Shown: positions 62,573 through 64,000 of the stretch, one piece after another
Position numbering within the stretch: position 1 is the stretch's first letter
Layout of the letters: every line of letters starts with the position of its first letter
Assembly (NCBI RefSeq): GCF_965638725.1
Contig: NC_134949.1
Span: forward strand, 127,966,294-128,030,293
Length of the DNA stretch: 64,000 nucleotides
Direction: 5' to 3'
DNA from: Aptenodytes patagonicus
Taxonomy: Eukaryota > Chordata > Aves > Sphenisciformes > Spheniscidae
Position numbers and translations under genes: made by a program
Notes under the pieces: model-generated
Told to the model about the DNA's origin: nothing
Databases searched by the model: none
Seen by the model: the letters and a program-made list of their open reading frames with translations, nothing else

Positions 62573-64000
62573 CATGTCTGTTTTGTGCTAGCAGTAAGCC
62601 ATAGATGTCATGTACAATGATAAGGTGGGAAAAGCCAACAAGCCCCCTAAAGAGTTGACTGCACTGTTGTGTGTGGTTGTTTTTTCTTTTTTTTTTTTTT
62701 TTTTTAAAATAATATATAGGGTTTTTTCTTTTGAAAAGTAAAATGTTCTTCCAGCCTCCCACCCCCCGGAATGGCTTCTCTGGCAGACAAAATGTGAAGA
62801 AGTGGCGACTTCCACCGAAAGATCAGTCTCTTGAATGTAGTATACATCAATGCAATCTCATTTTAGGACTTTCATAACTGCAGACAGCATGTTGGAGACT
62901 TTTTTGTAGTACTCATTTGGTAAATATTTCAGTGGCCTGGTGTGCATTACAAAAAGAGGGCTTGGAGATGAAAATTTTCTACCACCTCCTCTCTTTCTAG
63001 AAATAACTAATTAATGTCTCTAGAAGGAAAAATCTGTGCTGATCTCTGCCTTTACGTTGCTTAACACCTGTATTATCAAGTCAAACTCAAAACAATAGCA
63101 AGCTTTTTGATTTCATGAGAACTGAAATCTATAGCTGTGTAGTTTCACTGCTCGCTCAGGATTCAGTTTTAGTCAACTGGTGAAATACTTCTGTCAATTT
63201 AGTCTTCAAAAAGGCAAAATTGTCTGGTATGAGCTGGCTCTTGAGGGGCCCGAATTCCAATTTCACACAGAGGTACAGGAAATTAGGCTTCGTGACATCA
63301 GTTGCTTTGTACTTTTCCAAGGTGACTCTCTTCTACCCTCCTCTCTCCCTGCGTTACCTTGGTGGGTACAGTTGCTTCTGAAGGAGGGACAAGCTATCAA
63401 GAATAAAAATAGATTTTAAAATGGAAAAGTTATTTTAAATGCCCTGCTGTATGGACTGGTATGTACATCTATGGTTGTGTGTTTTCTTTTTTATTCATCT
63501 AATATAAACCTTCCATCAAAGCTCAAGGGGAACAAATTTGCCTGAAACCTACTTGTGCAACAATATCTTATCTTCTTTTTCAAAGTCCACAAACACTTGT
63601 CACAAACTATGGTGGCTTACGACTTGGGCAAATTGCAGTTGCTTGCCCTCTTTCTTGTCTTTTCACTCTTGCACTTGATTTCTTCACTAGCTGCAAACTG
63701 AGACCTAGAGTTTTGTGCAGCCCTAACTTAAGTGATTGTGTGTGCGCTGCTCAGTACAACGGGACTCCTTACCTTCCTCGCACAGGGGGTTTTAGCTGCT
63801 GTTACACACTGTCAGTTTGTAAACAGTGACCATTCAGAACCTGAAAAGTTATGCAAGGTTTTGTTTTTGGTGTGACTAGTAGGCTCAGATAAGACACTCA
63901 CCACTTTCTCTTACTCAGCTGACTTTTCGAAGTAGTAAGTGTGATTATTTTCAGCCTAGTGTTCATTCTCTGAACTTCACTAAACTGAAACTCCCCCTTT
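62573..64000. other. Terminal stretch of the window without recognised genes
   Basis: It contains a long T run with a small C interruption (about 62680-62705) and otherwise unique sequence. No exon, repeat family or RNA gene is recognised. Confidence 0.6.

Overview
The window looks like a piece of a bird nuclear genome. It has vertebrate split genes with conventional splice sites, several CR1-type LINE copies ending in the avian ATTCTATGA-like tail, and the gene order PWP2, GATD3 (ES1/C21orf33), ICOSLG on the opposite strand. That order matches human 21q22.3. I cannot name the species. No bacterial genes, tRNA, rRNA or CRISPR array were seen.

Layout. (1) 1-13486: the 3' part of PWP2 on the + strand, 14 coding exons covering about the last 635 residues. 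The 5' exons lie to the left of the window. The introns hold an old CR1 fragment (about 9815-10376), a 53-bp tandem duplication and two G-quadruplex motifs. (2) 13487-15530: PWP2 3' UTR and a short intergenic space with a CR1 tail fragment. (3) About 15530-16080: a CpG island, the only one in the window, containing GATD3 exon 1. (4) 15704-21733: complete GATD3, seven coding exons, 259 residues, with a mitochondrial-type N terminus. Its last intron has the signals of a minor-spliceosome (U12) AT-AC intron. (5) 21734-33280: GATD3 3' UTR, then a long stretch with no convincing exon. (6) 33281-33625, minus strand: one IgV exon of an ICOSLG/B7-H2-type gene. The signal-peptide, IgC and transmembrane exons could not be placed with confidence. 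(7) 33626-64000: about 30 kb of gene-poor DNA holding a fairly young 5'-truncated CR1 whose reverse-transcriptase tail is still open (35320-36314), an older CR1 copy (62115-62572), and scattered short repeats.

How the genes relate: PWP2 acts in nucleolar small-subunit processing, GATD3 is a mitochondrial DJ-1/PfpI-type protein, and ICOSLG is a T-cell costimulatory ligand. They are linked by conserved vertebrate gene order rather than by a shared pathway. The protein identifications rest on recognised family sequence and synteny; no search could be run. I did not find a new multi-gene system. The strongest unusual feature is the AT-AC intron in GATD3.
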